Made by a program: the position numbers and the translations under genes. Shown here one piece after another: positions 8,929-18,656 of a stretch of DNA of 64,000 bases. The first letter of the stretch is position 1, and each line of letters opens with the position of its first letter. The DNA is taken from the NCBI GenBank assembly GCA_963778225.1, contig CAVZTR010000012.1:62001-126000 (forward strand). The letters are read 5' to 3'. The notes beneath the pieces are model-generated. The model searched no databases, was not told the DNA's origin, and saw only the letters and a program-made list of their open reading frames with translations. This DNA comes from JAGVSR01 sp963778225. Lineage in GTDB: Bacteria; Pseudomonadota; Alphaproteobacteria; Rhizobiales; Hyphomicrobiaceae.

Positions 8929-9556
8929 ATGGCCTTCATGCTTCGCGCCGTTGTCTGGCTGCTGCCGTTCGCGCTCTACGCGGCGTCGCCGTTTGCGACC
9001 GCATGGACGCTGAAGGAGGCGATCAGATCCGGCAATGTTGCGGTGATCGATGCGCTCGTCGAGTGGGACAGCGTGCGGCGAGAGTTTGCGCCGCTCGATG
9101 ACGGCCCTTGCGCTGGACCGTCCGATGGATTTCCAGGCGCCTCCGGAGACATCGCTGACGCAATCCTCCAACGCGCCGAAAGCGGGCCTCTGGAGCCGTG
9201 TGAAGGGCTACTTCGGCACGGCGGCGGTGGAGCGGCTGATCAACCGGTATGCCAATGCCGAGGGCCTACCGACTCTGTTCACATACGGGCAGACCTACAA
9301 GCGCTACGTCGTCGGCGTGGAGGAACCGCCGAAGACGCTGGGGAACCTCACGCGGCGGGTAGCTGAATTCTGGTCGCGGCTGAGGCATGTAGAGTTCGTG
9401 ACGCCGGTTGCGTTCGAAGTCGAGATGGCGGACCAGTTCGATCCGTCGCGGCGGTTCACCGGGCTGTTCCAGTTGCGCGACATGCGCTGGAAACTGACCG
9501 AGCTTTACGTGCACACCGATGCCAACCCGATGCCGCGGCTGGTGGAAGCACGCTAG
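8929..9556 (+). pseudogene. DUF2939 protein gene, interrupted by a +1 frameshift
   Basis: The first frame (ATG 8929) gives a membrane-anchor N-terminus (WLLPFALYAASPFATAW) and TLKEAIRSGNVAVIDALVEWDSVR, the typical DUF2939 opening. At about 9080-9084 (around GGCGAGAG) homology moves one base forward into SLRRSMTALALDRPMDF, continuing through GYFGTAAVERLINRYANAEGLPTL to MRWKLTELYVHTD and the stop at 9556. Removing one base would restore about 208 residues. Function is unknown; family members are small exported or membrane-anchored proteins. Real inactivation and a sequencing insertion cannot be separated here. Confidence 0.8.
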
Positions 9557-9618
9557 CTGCTGGACCTACCCCACAAGCCTTGCGATGATGAGTCATCGGA
9601 TCATCCCGGAGGCTCTTC

Positions 9619-11118
9619 ATGGACGTCATCGCGCGCCATCGCACTCGTTCCCGTCAAATCTATATCGATGGCACCTTTCGTCCGAGTGCCGGCCAGCCGA
9701 TCCCGGTTCTGAATCCGGCGACAGAAGAGATGATCGGCGAAATCGCGGAGGCAACGCCCGCGGAGATCGAAGAGGCGATCGAGCTTGCGCTAGCGGCCCA
9801 GAAAGCGTGGTGGGCGCGCGCGGCAGCCGAACGCGCCGATATCATGCACGAGGTGACGCGCGCCACACGCGAGATGAGCGCGGTCCTGGCAGAGAGCCTG
9901 ACGCGGGAGCAGGGCAAGACCTACAAAGAGGCGATGGACGAGATCGGCTGGTGCGCGAGCGCCATGAGCTACTATGCCGAGATTAGCCGTCAGGAAGGTG
10001 GGCGGGTTCATGGCCCTTCGGCGCCGGGGCAGCTGCACCTGACGTTAAAGGAGCCGCTCGGCGTCGTGGCGGCGATCATCCCGTTCAATTACCCTTACCT
10101 CCTGCTGTTCTGGCAGGTGGCCGCCGCGGTGGGGGCGGGAAACGCTGTCGTCATCAAGCCGTCCGACTTAACGTCGCTCTCGACGCTGCTGCTGATGGAG
10201 GCGTTCGCGGCACTGCCGCCGGGACTCGTGCAATGCGTGACCGGGCGTGGCGAGGCGGGCCGGCGGCTCGTGGCGCACGATGCGATTGCGGGCGTTGCCT
10301 TCACCGGATCGGTGGCGACGGCGCAGTCGGTGGCGGCCGAGTGCGCGAAGACTTTCAAGCCGGCGCTGATCGAAGCATCCGGCAATGATCCGTTCATCGT
10401 CATGCCGTCAGCGCCAGTGGCGATTGCCGCGCGCGGCTGCGCGTTTGCGGCATTTCTCAACGCCGGTCAGGTGTGCACGTCGGCGGAGCGCATTTATGTG
10501 CACGAAAGCGTGCACGACAGCTTCGTGCGCGAGCTTGTGACGACGGCGAAATCGCTGCGCATCGGCAACGGGCTCGGCAAGGTGGACATGGGGCCGATGG
10601 TGTCGGATCGCGAGCGGGACCGGTACGAGCGGATCCTCGGCCGCGCGATCCAGCAGGGCGCCAAAGTCGCCTGTGGCGGGGGGCGTCCGGCGGGGCTCAA
10701 TCGCGGATGGTTCACCGATGCGACCGTGCTGACCGGAGTTACGGCGGACATGGAGATCGTCAACGACGAAAGCTTCGGGCCGGTGGCGCCCATCGTGAAG
10801 GTTCGCGACCTTGATGAGGCGATTGAACTCGCCAACCGTTCGCGGTTCGGGCTCGGCGCGAACATTTACACGAAGGATTTGAGCGAAGCGATGCGGGCGG
10901 TGAACGAGATCCAGTCGGGCATGGTGTGGGTGAATGTGCCGCTGCTCGACAACGACGCGGTGCCGTTCGGCGGACGCAAGCTGTCGGGTGCTGGGCGTGA
11001 ACTCGGCATCGAGGGTCTCGATCAGTTCCGCCACACGAAGATGGTCCTGATCGATCCGGAAATCCGCGAGCAGCAGGGATGGTTTCCGTATCCGGACGCA
11101 GAGGCGTGGCCGGGGTGA
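9619..11118 (+). CDS. NAD(P)-dependent aldehyde dehydrogenase family protein
   Basis: A 499-residue ALDH-superfamily enzyme oxidising an aldehyde to its acid. The N-terminus QIYIDGTFRPSAG and IIPFNYP match the family; the catalytic Cys is Cys286 in NAGQVCTSAERIYV and the general-base Glu is Glu252, 34 residues before it as expected. The usual Glu-Leu-Gly-Gly-Lys segment reads EASGNDPFIV, which marks a divergent subfamily (lactaldehyde/succinate-semialdehyde dehydrogenase-like). GGAGG precedes the ATG. It stands alone, convergent with valS, so the substrate cannot be inferred. Confidence 0.9.
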   Translation: MDVIARHRTRSRQIYIDGTFRPSAGQPIPVLNPATEEMIGEIAEATPAEIEEAIELALAAQKAWWARAAAERADIMHEVTRATREMSAVLAESLTREQGKTYKEAMDEIGWCASAMSYYAEISRQEGGRVHGPSAPGQLHLTLKEPLGVVAAIIPFNYPYLLLFWQVAAAVGAGNAVVIKPSDLTSLSTLLLMEAFAALPPGLVQCVTGRGEAGRRLVAHDAIAGVAFTGSVATAQSVAAECAKTFKPALIEASGNDPFIVMPSAPVAIAARGCAFAAFLNAGQVCTSAERIYVHESVHDSFVRELVTTAKSLRIGNGLGKVDMGPMVSDRERDRYERILGRAIQQGAKVACGGGRPAGLNRGWFTDATVLTGVTADMEIVNDESFGPVAPIVKVRDLDEAIELANRSRFGLGANIYTKDLSEAMRAVNEIQSGMVWVNVPLLDNDAVPFGGRKLSGAGRELGIEGLDQFRHTKMVLIDPEIREQQGWFPYPDAEAWPG

Positions 11119-11158
11119 CCGGCGTCATTCCCTAGCCCACGCATCCCACGAACAAGCA

Positions 11159-11209
11159 GCTGCCCCTCACCCCAACCCCTCCCCGTCGCAAGAGCGATGG
11201 GGAGAGGGG
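11159..11209. repeat. REP-like palindromic element, copy 1
   Basis: Conserved head GCTGCCCCTCACCC followed by an imperfect hairpin: a CCCCTCCCC arm, a loop-side GTCGC..GCGAT stem and a GGGGAGAGGGG arm. It sits in the short convergent gap between the aldehyde dehydrogenase and valS and ends with TTTTA, so it may also stop transcription from the left. Three related copies lie at 42.7-43.3 kb. Confidence 0.8.
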
Positions 11210-11211
11210 TT

Positions 11212-13977
11212 TTAGGCTTCGATGCGCTTTAGCGCCGCCTTCAGGCGGGTGATTTTTTCGGTGCCTTCGGTGACGCGTTCGCGGTTCAGTTCGACCACGT
11301 GTTCGGGGCTTTTGGCGACGTTGCTCTCGTTGGAGAGCCAGGCTTCGGCCTTGCCCTTGTCGCTTTCGGCTTTGGCGATTTCTTTTTCGAGGCGTTTTCT
11401 CTCGGCGTCCATGTCGATGACGCCTTCGAGCGGGAGCGCGTAGGTCGCTTCCTCGACGACGATGAGGGCTGAACCCTTGGGCGTCGCCTTGGCAAAGGTG
11501 ATGTCATCCAGCCGGGCGAGGCGCATGATCGTTTCGTCGTGAGCCTTGGTGCGGGCGCGCGTCGCATCCGAGGCGCCGGTGACGATCAGCGGAATTTTGG
11601 CGCCGGCGGGCACGTTCATTTCCGTGCGCACAGACCTGATCGCCGAGATCAATTCGATGACCCAGCCGATTTCTTCGTCAACGATCGGATCGGCAAGATT
11701 TTTGGGCTGCGGCCAGCTGCTCAATGCGAGAAGAGAGTGGCGCGCGACGCCGTGCTCGACGAGATGCGCCCACAGTTCTTCGGTGATGAAGGGCATGAAG
11801 GGATGGAGCAGTTTCAGGATCTGGTCGATGACCCACGCGACCGTTGCGCGGGTTTCGATCATCGCTTCCTCATCGTCGCCGGCGAGGATGGGCTTGATGA
11901 GTTCGAGGTACCAATCGCAGAAGACGCCCCAGACAAATTCATAGATCGCGCCGGAGGCTTCGTTGAACTTGTAGGCTTCAAGGCCGGCGGTCACGCTGGC
12001 GGCGGCGCGTTCGGTTTCGCCCGCGATCCAGCGATTGAGGGGGTTCTTGACGCTGCGGGGATCGAAGTCGTGCTGGCGCACGCACTCGTTCATTTCGGCG
12101 AAGCGGGCGGCGTTCCAGAGTTTGGTCGCGAAGTTTCGGTTGCCTTCGACGGTCTGCTTGGCGAGCTTGATGTCGCGACCCTGGGCGGCCATGCGCGCGA
12201 GCGTGAAGCGCAGCGCGTCGGCGCCATAAGCGTCGATGATGTCGAGCGGGTCGATGACGTTGCCCTTCGACTTCGACATCTTCTGCCCCTTCTCGTCGCG
12301 AACGAGGGCGTGGATGTAGATGTGCTTGAAAGGGACTTCCTTCTTGAAATAGAGCGACAGCATCATCATGCGTGCCACCCAGAAGAAGATGATGTCGAAA
12401 CCGGTGACGAGGACGCTGGTGGGATAGTAGCGCTTCAATTCCGGTGTCTCGTCGGGCCAACCCAAGGTGGAGAACGCCCACAAGCCGGATGAGAACCACG
12501 TATCGAGAACATCTTCGTCACGCGTCAGCGGTTCGTCTCTGGTGTAGTGCGCGGCGGCGAGAGCCTTTGCTTCGGCTTCATCGGAGGCGACGAAGACTTT
12601 GCCGTCGGGACCATACCAGGCAGGTATCTGATGGCCCCACCAGAGTTGGCGGGAGATGCACCAGGGCTGGATGTTGTTCATCCACTCGAAGTAGGTTTTC
12701 TCCCAGTTCTTCGGGACGAATTCGGTGCGGCCGTCTTCGATCGCCTTGATCGCATCCTTGGCGAGTTCGGCGGCGTTGACGTACCACTGATCGGTCAGCC
12801 ACGGCTCGATGACGGCGTTGGAGCGGTCGCCGTGGGGAACGGTGTGCGTCGTCGGCTCGATCTTGGCGAGCAGGCCCAGGGCTGCCATTTCGGAAACGAC
12901 GAGCTTGCGCGCTTCGAAGCGGTCGACGCCTTGCAGGTTTTCCGGAATGCCGTCGAGCTTGGCTGCGGGCCCGGCAATGATGCGGCCGAAAGCATCGAGC
13001 ACGTTGATCTGCGCAAGGTTGTGGCGCTTTCCGACTTCAAAGTCGTTGAAGTCGTGTGCGGGCGTGATCTTGACGGCGCCTGTGCCCTTTTCGGGATCGG
13101 AGTATTCGTCCGCAACGATGAGAATTTCGCGGCCGACGAGCGGCAGTCGGACTTTTTTGCCAACGATGTCCTTGTAGCGCTCATCCTCGGGGTGAACCGC
13201 AACGCCGGAATCGCCGAGCATGGTTTCGGGGCGCGTGGTGGCGACGACGATGAAGCGTGACGGGTCGTCCGCGAGAGGATAGCGGAAGTGGTACATGTGG
13301 CCGCTCGGGTTCTTTGACAGAACCTTGGCGAGGGCGTCGGCATCAAACGGCTTTTCGGGATCACCGTCCGTCCATGTAAAGGATCCCTTGGCTTCGACTT
13401 GCACCACTTCGAGGTCGGAGATCGCCGTCTGGAACTTCGGGTCCCAGTTGACGAGGCGCTTGTCCTTGTAGATGAGGCCGGCTTTGTGGAGTTCGACGAA
13501 GACTTTGACGACGGCCTTGGAGAGACCCTCGTCCATCGTGAAGCGTTCGCGGCTCCAGTCGCACGAGGCGCCGAGGCGTTTCAGCTGATTGACGATGGTG
13601 CCGCCGCTCTCGGCTTTCCAGGTCCAGACTTTTTCCAGGAAGGCTTCGCGGCCGATGTCGCGGCGGCCCGGTTCCTGGCGCTCCATCATCTGGCGTTCGA
13701 CGACCATCTGGGTCGCGATACCGGCGTGATCCATGCCCGGCTGCCAGAGCACGTCCTTGCCGCGCATGCGCTCGAAGCGGCAGAGGATATCCTGCAGCGT
13801 GTTGTTGAGCGCGTGCCCCATGTGGAGCGAGCCGGTCACGTTCGGCGGCGGAATGACGATCGAATAGGGTTCGGCGGTCGCGCGGTCCGGACGTCCGGCT
13901 TTGAAGGCGTCGGCTTTTTCCCAATCCTCGCGGACGCGCGGCTCGATGGCGGCCGGCTGGTAGGTCTTCTCAAGCAT
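11212..13977 (-). CDS. valS: valyl-tRNA synthetase
   Basis: Class I synthetase charging tRNA-Val, 921 residues. HIGH signature HMGH at residues 52-55 (NVTGSLHMGHALNNT), editing-domain segment TTRPETMLGDSGVAVHPEDERY, KMSKS loop QKMSKSKGNVIDPLD, anticodon-binding domain, and a C-terminal coiled coil (DAERKRLEKEIAKAESDKGKAEAWLSNE) typical of bacterial ValRS. It lies upstream of popZ-type genes on the other side; popZ-valS-adjacent order is common in alphaproteobacteria. Confidence 0.97.
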   Translation of the reverse strand: MLEKTYQPAAIEPRVREDWEKADAFKAGRPDRATAEPYSIVIPPPNVTGSLHMGHALNNTLQDILCRFERMRGKDVLWQPGMDHAGIATQMVVERQMMERQEPGRRDIGREAFLEKVWTWKAESGGTIVNQLKRLGASCDWSRERFTMDEGLSKAVVKVFVELHKAGLIYKDKRLVNWDPKFQTAISDLEVVQVEAKGSFTWTDGDPEKPFDADALAKVLSKNPSGHMYHFRYPLADDPSRFIVVATTRPETMLGDSGVAVHPEDERYKDIVGKKVRLPLVGREILIVADEYSDPEKGTGAVKITPAHDFNDFEVGKRHNLAQINVLDAFGRIIAGPAAKLDGIPENLQGVDRFEARKLVVSEMAALGLLAKIEPTTHTVPHGDRSNAVIEPWLTDQWYVNAAELAKDAIKAIEDGRTEFVPKNWEKTYFEWMNNIQPWCISRQLWWGHQIPAWYGPDGKVFVASDEAEAKALAAAHYTRDEPLTRDEDVLDTWFSSGLWAFSTLGWPDETPELKRYYPTSVLVTGFDIIFFWVARMMMLSLYFKKEVPFKHIYIHALVRDEKGQKMSKSKGNVIDPLDIIDAYGADALRFTLARMAAQGRDIKLAKQTVEGNRNFATKLWNAARFAEMNECVRQHDFDPRSVKNPLNRWIAGETERAAASVTAGLEAYKFNEASGAIYEFVWGVFCDWYLELIKPILAGDDEEAMIETRATVAWVIDQILKLLHPFMPFITEELWAHLVEHGVARHSLLALSSWPQPKNLADPIVDEEIGWVIELISAIRSVRTEMNVPAGAKIPLIVTGASDATRARTKAHDETIMRLARLDDITFAKATPKGSALIVVEEATYALPLEGVIDMDAERKRLEKEIAKAESDKGKAEAWLSNESNVAKSPEHVVELNRERVTEGTEKITRLKAALKRIEA

Positions 13978-14099
13978 TGTTATGGGGTTCTTTGCATGGG
14001 GCTGGGGAGAGGTCGTACGACCCCGCTTCCATGCCTGTCAACGTCCCGCGCTGGACGGCGGGCTGAGCTTCAGCTGCTGCGGCTCGGTTTTTCTCGAGT

Positions 14100-15269
14100 T
14101 TACTGACCCGGTTTGCGGCCCAGAGCTGCGTCGCGCTGGAGCGCGCGCTCCACGATGCGCGGCATGTTTTCGTCGATCCACTTCTCCAGGAGCGGGCGCA
14201 GCATGTCGGCGATGACATCTTCGAACGAGCGGCTGGCGGACGCGGGTGACGCGGCCTCGGTTCCGGTCGCGGGCGCGGCTTTGGCGGCTGCGGCGTGTGT
14301 CGATGGAGCCGGTTCCGACTGGGCCGTGGGCGCAGGCGCGGGGGCCAACGGTTCTGACAGCGTGACGGGCACGGGAGCCGCGGACTCGGCCGGGACATGG
14401 GCGACACTGTTCAACTCGGCGACCAAATCGTCCAGAGCGCGGGCGGATGCTGCCGGCACTTCGGCCACCGAAGCAGAGGCGGGGGACACAGCAGAAGCGG
14501 CCGTTGCAGGAGCGGTCATTGCCGATGTGGCGCCTGACAGCGTGGCCGGTGCAGGTTCGGGTGCAGTCGATTTGGTTTGGGGAAAGGGAATGAAGCCGGG
14601 GCGAGGTGCGGCCGAGGCGGGAGGCGTCTCCTTCGTTGATGCGGCAGACGCACCGAATGACGGCGTTGCAGGTGATGCGTTTTCGGCGGGTGCCGGCGCA
14701 GGGGGAGGTGCCGCTGCGGGCATCGGCAGAATGGGGTCCGGGCGCGCGTCCTGCGGTGGGTAGAAGCCGCCTTTGCGCGGCGCAAATAGGCCCGAAGACG
14801 GGGCGGGGGCAGGTGCGGGAGCAGGCGGCGCGGGCTGGGGCGCAACTTCGGATTTGACTTCGGCTGCCTTGGCAGCGGAGCCGTTGGATTGGCTGTGCGG
14901 GTTGAGCAGATTGGCCCATTTCTCGCGGGCAGCTTCCACAGGAGAAACCGTAACAGCCGGCGGAGGAACGGCTGCCTGCGGAACGACCGGCTCCGACAGC
15001 GATGAGGCTGGTTTGATCTGTGACGGCTTATCGATAAGGTCATCGAGATCGTCATCGATTGCGGCGGCTCGCGACCTGGGCGGCGTGGGCAGGGGAGTGG
15101 TGCCGGAAGACAATGCCGTTTCCGTCGCTGAACGAAACGGCGGCATTCCGGATGGGCGAGCCTCCGCATAGCTTTCGACGGGCTTTGAACCTTGAGCCTC
15201 GGGCTCGTCGGTAAAAGTCTTACGGATCGAAGCCAGGATCTCCTCGATCGACGCTTCCGGCGAACTCAT
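14100..15269 (-). CDS. popZ: PopZ/DUF2497 polar organising protein, paralogue 1
   Basis: A 389-residue protein with the two DUF2497 hallmarks: an N-terminal helix EASIEEILASIRKTF and a C-terminal oligomerisation helix pair DVIADMLRPLLEKWIDENMPRIVERAL. Between them lie about 300 disordered Pro/Ala/Ser-rich residues. PopZ self-assembles into a polar microdomain that anchors ParB-parS and recruits cell-cycle kinases. It sits between valS and a second copy, all on one strand. Which copy is the ancestral PopZ is not decidable from sequence alone; this one is nearer valS, its usual neighbour. Confidence 0.85.
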   Translation of the reverse strand: MSSPEASIEEILASIRKTFTDEPEAQGSKPVESYAEARPSGMPPFRSATETALSSGTTPLPTPPRSRAAAIDDDLDDLIDKPSQIKPASSLSEPVVPQAAVPPPAVTVSPVEAAREKWANLLNPHSQSNGSAAKAAEVKSEVAPQPAPPAPAPAPAPSSGLFAPRKGGFYPPQDARPDPILPMPAAAPPPAPAPAENASPATPSFGASAASTKETPPASAAPRPGFIPFPQTKSTAPEPAPATLSGATSAMTAPATAASAVSPASASVAEVPAASARALDDLVAELNSVAHVPAESAAPVPVTLSEPLAPAPAPTAQSEPAPSTHAAAAKAAPATGTEAASPASASRSFEDVIADMLRPLLEKWIDENMPRIVERALQRDAALGRKPGQ

Positions 15270-15433
15270 CCTCAGTGTCCCGTTCTCGAAGTTGCGCCGG
15301 TGTTACGGCTGCATGGCTGACCCAGTCCGTTTTACAGCCATCTTCCACAGCATGGAAATGCGGCGATCGGACGGCTGTGGACAGAAAGGTGAGCCGGGCG
15401 CGCCGACTACCCTGCTCAAGCAGCGGCGGCCGC

Positions 15434-16546
15434 CTATTTCTTTGGTGTCTTCACGCTTTCAGCGACCTCGATGTGCAAAGCCTTTTCGACCATGCGGGGC
15501 ATGTTTTCGGCCAACCACTGGCGCAGCATGGGCCGGAGTAGATCAGCGGTGGAATCTTCGATCGGTGCTGAGGCTTGCGGCTGGGCTTGGGCTTGGGCCG
15601 GGCCCGGCGCAGGTGGCGCTGGAACTGGCGGGGGAACGTGGGCCGGAGGCTCGGCGCTGAGGGGCTCGGTCGGGAGAGATGGGTAGGACGCGACGATTGC
15701 GGCGGTCAGGCTTGCCGGCGCCTCCATGGCCACCAAGTCTTCAGCGGCCGCCAGTACCGGGGCGGGCGCTTCGCTTGCCGATACCGGTGAATGAACCGCC
15801 GGTGACGGAGACGGGGCCAACGCTTCGGCAGCAGAAACGAGAGCAGCCGTGGCGGTGGCTTCGAACGGTGACACAAAGGGCTGCGCCGGCTCAGCGGCTA
15901 CCGGGGCGCACCCCATGCTGCGGAACCGTGTGTCCTTGAACGCCGCCATCTGGCGCGGGACCTGGGGGGTCGTTGTCGGTGGAGCGGCCTGCTGCACTTC
16001 CGAGCGGTCGTAAGCAGGATATGTCTCGGATGAAGAATGGCTTGCATCCGGGGTGGACATGGTGGGCCCCGGTGCAAAAGTTGACGGGGCGGGTGCGATG
16101 GCCGGAGCGGCATCGGCCATGGCGGCGGCTGCAATCTCGTCGGCACGCGGTGTGGTCGCATCGTGGAACGTGGACAGCAGGAAGTGCGGCGCGGCGCTTC
16201 CTTCGCCTGCATCGACGCGATGCAGCTTCAAGGCACTCAGTGACTGCTCAGACCGGGGTGCCTCCGCCGCATGACCGTTGCCGTTGGACGCGGCACGTAT
16301 GGCTTCGCTCAAGCGACCGAACAACGGAGCGGGCTTGTCCGATGCTGAGGCGTTGGGGGATTTGAACATCGAGGGCAAATCGAAGTCGCTGGGATCATCG
16401 AGCAAACCGTCACCACGCGGGTGATGGACGGCTGCATTGAGATCGATCAGCGGCCCGCTGCTGCCAGGTTCCTCGGCGATGATCCGGCGCACGGACGCCA
16501 AGATCTCCTCGATGCTTGCATGACCGTTCTTCTCCGTCAGTTCCAT
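15434..16546 (-). CDS. PopZ/DUF2497 protein, paralogue 2
   Basis: A 370-residue relative of the downstream gene. The N-terminal motif reads HASIEEILASVRRIIAEEPG and the C-terminus STADLLRPMLRQWLAENMPRMVEKALHIEV; the middle is again a long Pro/Ala-rich disordered linker unrelated in detail to that of paralogue 1. The spacing to paralogue 1 is 164 bases on the same strand, indicating a tandem duplication. It ends in a basic tail (SVKTPKK) absent from paralogue 1. The conserved ends suggest co-assembly or competition with paralogue 1. Confidence 0.83.
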   Translation of the reverse strand: MELTEKNGHASIEEILASVRRIIAEEPGSSGPLIDLNAAVHHPRGDGLLDDPSDFDLPSMFKSPNASASDKPAPLFGRLSEAIRAASNGNGHAAEAPRSEQSLSALKLHRVDAGEGSAAPHFLLSTFHDATTPRADEIAAAAMADAAPAIAPAPSTFAPGPTMSTPDASHSSSETYPAYDRSEVQQAAPPTTTPQVPRQMAAFKDTRFRSMGCAPVAAEPAQPFVSPFEATATAALVSAAEALAPSPSPAVHSPVSASEAPAPVLAAAEDLVAMEAPASLTAAIVASYPSLPTEPLSAEPPAHVPPPVPAPPAPGPAQAQAQPQASAPIEDSTADLLRPMLRQWLAENMPRMVEKALHIEVAESVKTPKK

Positions 16547-16977
16547 GGTCGACCTCGCTGACGCACGCTTACAAAGCCCCGCCTATGACAGGGCTGCAAA
16601 AGAGAAACGGTTCCTGAGACCGGATATTCGCGAGAATTTCACTCGCTGATCCGCCCCCCCTTGGATCGTTCCAGAAGCGCTAGCGATTGGAGGAATTTAT
16701 CCGCCCTCCCCCGATCCCGGCGCTTCGTTGATTTTTCTAGGGTGGGCGCAGGGCGAACGTGTGGCGAAATCGCCGCGGCGCAACAAAAAATTGCCAACCA
16801 CAACGCTGCCATGCCGGTAGCGAATGTCGCAGCCGGAATCTCAAGCAGTTCAAGCTTCCTCAGATTCCGGTGCTAACGCGATGTAAGCTCGATGGAGCGA
16901 GGCAGCACCCGCCGATGTCTGGCGGCAGCGGCAATCGCGGCGGAATTGTGGTTATTCCTGACGGTCGAGCGATGAAG
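16547..16977. other. intergenic region, no gene seen
   Basis: About 430 bases between the tolC stop and the start of PopZ paralogue 2, both on the minus strand. It should hold the promoter of the popZ pair. No TTAA-N7-TTAA box, REP copy or convincing terminator was found. Confidence 0.5.
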
Positions 16978-18429
16978 TTACTTCATCTCGCCCGGCGCGA
17001 TGTCGAGGCGCTCGTGACGGCCGTCCTCGTGCGTGATCGAGAGGCCGAACCACTTGCGATTGACCTCTTCGTAGTGGGCTTCAGGGTCATACACCGTGCC
17101 GGTGACGCCGAGGCTCAGAGCATCGAGGCGGCCGAGGGCGGCCTGGAGGCCGTACGCGGCAACGATGACGTTGCGGCGCGTGGTGACGAGGTTGACCTGT
17201 GAGTTCAGCAGTTCCTGCTGCGCGTTCAAGACTTCGATAAGGGTACGCTGGCCAACGCGCTCTTCTTCGCGGACGCCGGTCAGCGCGATGGTGTTTGCGT
17301 CGACCGCAGCCTTGGCACTTTCAAGCTGCGCGCGTGCACCAACCAACTGCGACCAGGCCGCAATGACGTTTGCCTTCACGACGACGCGGGCCTGCTCGAT
17401 ATCCTGCAGGCGCGCGAGGTGCTCGTGCTTGGCCTGCCGAACCTGGGCATAGACGATGCCACCCTGCTGGTAGATCGGAACCGTGACGCGGCCGACCACC
17501 TGCGCTGTTTCCGTTCCGGTGATGCCTTCCGACTCGTCAAATCGATTGTTGTAATCAGCTTCGACTTGTATCTGCGGCAGCAGGGCACCACGGATACGAT
17601 CAACGTTGAAGCGAGCGGCCTGCTCATTATAGAGCGCGGCGACCACGTTCGGGTTTTCCTGGGTGCCGATGTTCACAGCCTCTTGCTGAGACTGCGGCAG
17701 CATCGAGAGCTTCAGCGTCGGCTCGACGAGCCCCGTGGCCGGCTGGCCGACTGTTCGCTCGAACGCAGCGCGGCTGGTCTGGAGGTTGGCCCGTGATTGA
17801 TCGAGCAGGGCAACAGCGTCGGCCCGGCGAGCTTCGGACTGGGCGACGTCGGTGCGCGTGACTTCGCCGACGGCAAATCGGTCGCGCGTCGCCTTGAGTT
17901 CTTCGTCGAGGACCTTCAAGTTGTTTTCGTTGAGCCGCACGATGGCTTGGTCGCGCACGACGTCCATGAACGAGGTGACGGCCTCTGCCAAAATCTCCTG
18001 TTCGACGACGCGCAAGGTTTCGCGTCCGGCACGAACGATCGACTCCGCCTGACTGACGGCGTTGGTGACCTGGAAGCCGCGGAACACAGGTTGCGTAAGG
18101 CTGACGCCATAGCCGCGCGGCTTGCGATCGTCATCGCCGCCGGGGCGGATGTCTGTATTGCGGTACCCTGCGTCGGCCGATGCGCCGATGTCCGGCCTGT
18201 AGCCCGACTTGGCAATCGGCACTTCTTCATCGGTGGCGCGCAAGCGGGCGCGTTCGGCATCGATGCGAGGGTTGTATTCGTAAGCAGCAGCCAGGGCCTG
18301 ATCGAGGGTCAAAGCGAGTGCAGGTGTGGGTGAGAAGGCGGCAACCATTACCGCCGCCGCAGATACGGCGAACGACGGAAGCATCCACGTCTTCCGACGC
18401 GTGGTGATCCTATGTAATGGCCTAATCAA
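16978..18429 (-). CDS. tolC: TolC-family outer-membrane efflux protein
   Basis: Outer-membrane channel of type I secretion and RND efflux, about 483 residues. After a signal peptide ending ALALTLDQALAAA, the product has the two-fold coiled-coil repeats of TolC (for example ARRADAVALLDQSRANLQTSRAAFERTVGQPA and YAQVRQAKHEHLARLQDIEQARVVVKA). The start is taken as TTG at 18429, five bases after GGAG and giving a basic N-region before the hydrophobic core; ATG at 18384 would give a signal peptide without positive charges. It is followed by the PopZ pair. Confidence 0.9.
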   Translation of the reverse strand: MIRPLHRITTRRKTWMLPSFAVSAAAVMVAAFSPTPALALTLDQALAAAYEYNPRIDAERARLRATDEEVPIAKSGYRPDIGASADAGYRNTDIRPGGDDDRKPRGYGVSLTQPVFRGFQVTNAVSQAESIVRAGRETLRVVEQEILAEAVTSFMDVVRDQAIVRLNENNLKVLDEELKATRDRFAVGEVTRTDVAQSEARRADAVALLDQSRANLQTSRAAFERTVGQPATGLVEPTLKLSMLPQSQQEAVNIGTQENPNVVAALYNEQAARFNVDRIRGALLPQIQVEADYNNRFDESEGITGTETAQVVGRVTVPIYQQGGIVYAQVRQAKHEHLARLQDIEQARVVVKANVIAAWSQLVGARAQLESAKAAVDANTIALTGVREEERVGQRTLIEVLNAQQELLNSQVNLVTTRRNVIVAAYGLQAALGRLDALSLGVTGTVYDPEAHYEEVNRKWFGLSITHEDGRHERLDIAPGEMK

Positions 18430-18656
18430 AACGTCTCCCCCCGATCCGAAAACCGGCCCCACCAGCAAACTCCCCTCCGGATAAGTGTCCGGGTTTGCGG
18501 CAACATCGTCAACACCACTGCTAACTCGATTCGCCGGAGTGGCTCATTGGGTTTACTCGAAAGGTGCGCGTTGATTGCGTCATCGGTGCCGAATCCGATT
18601 CGGCGTGGCTTGGATCACACAGCAACACTGACCTTCGAGCCAAAATCTGTGCAAAA

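Noticed and set aside
8602..9013. Open frames on both strands before the DUF2939 gene
   Set aside because: They overlap each other, have no ribosome sites and show no recognisable protein features.
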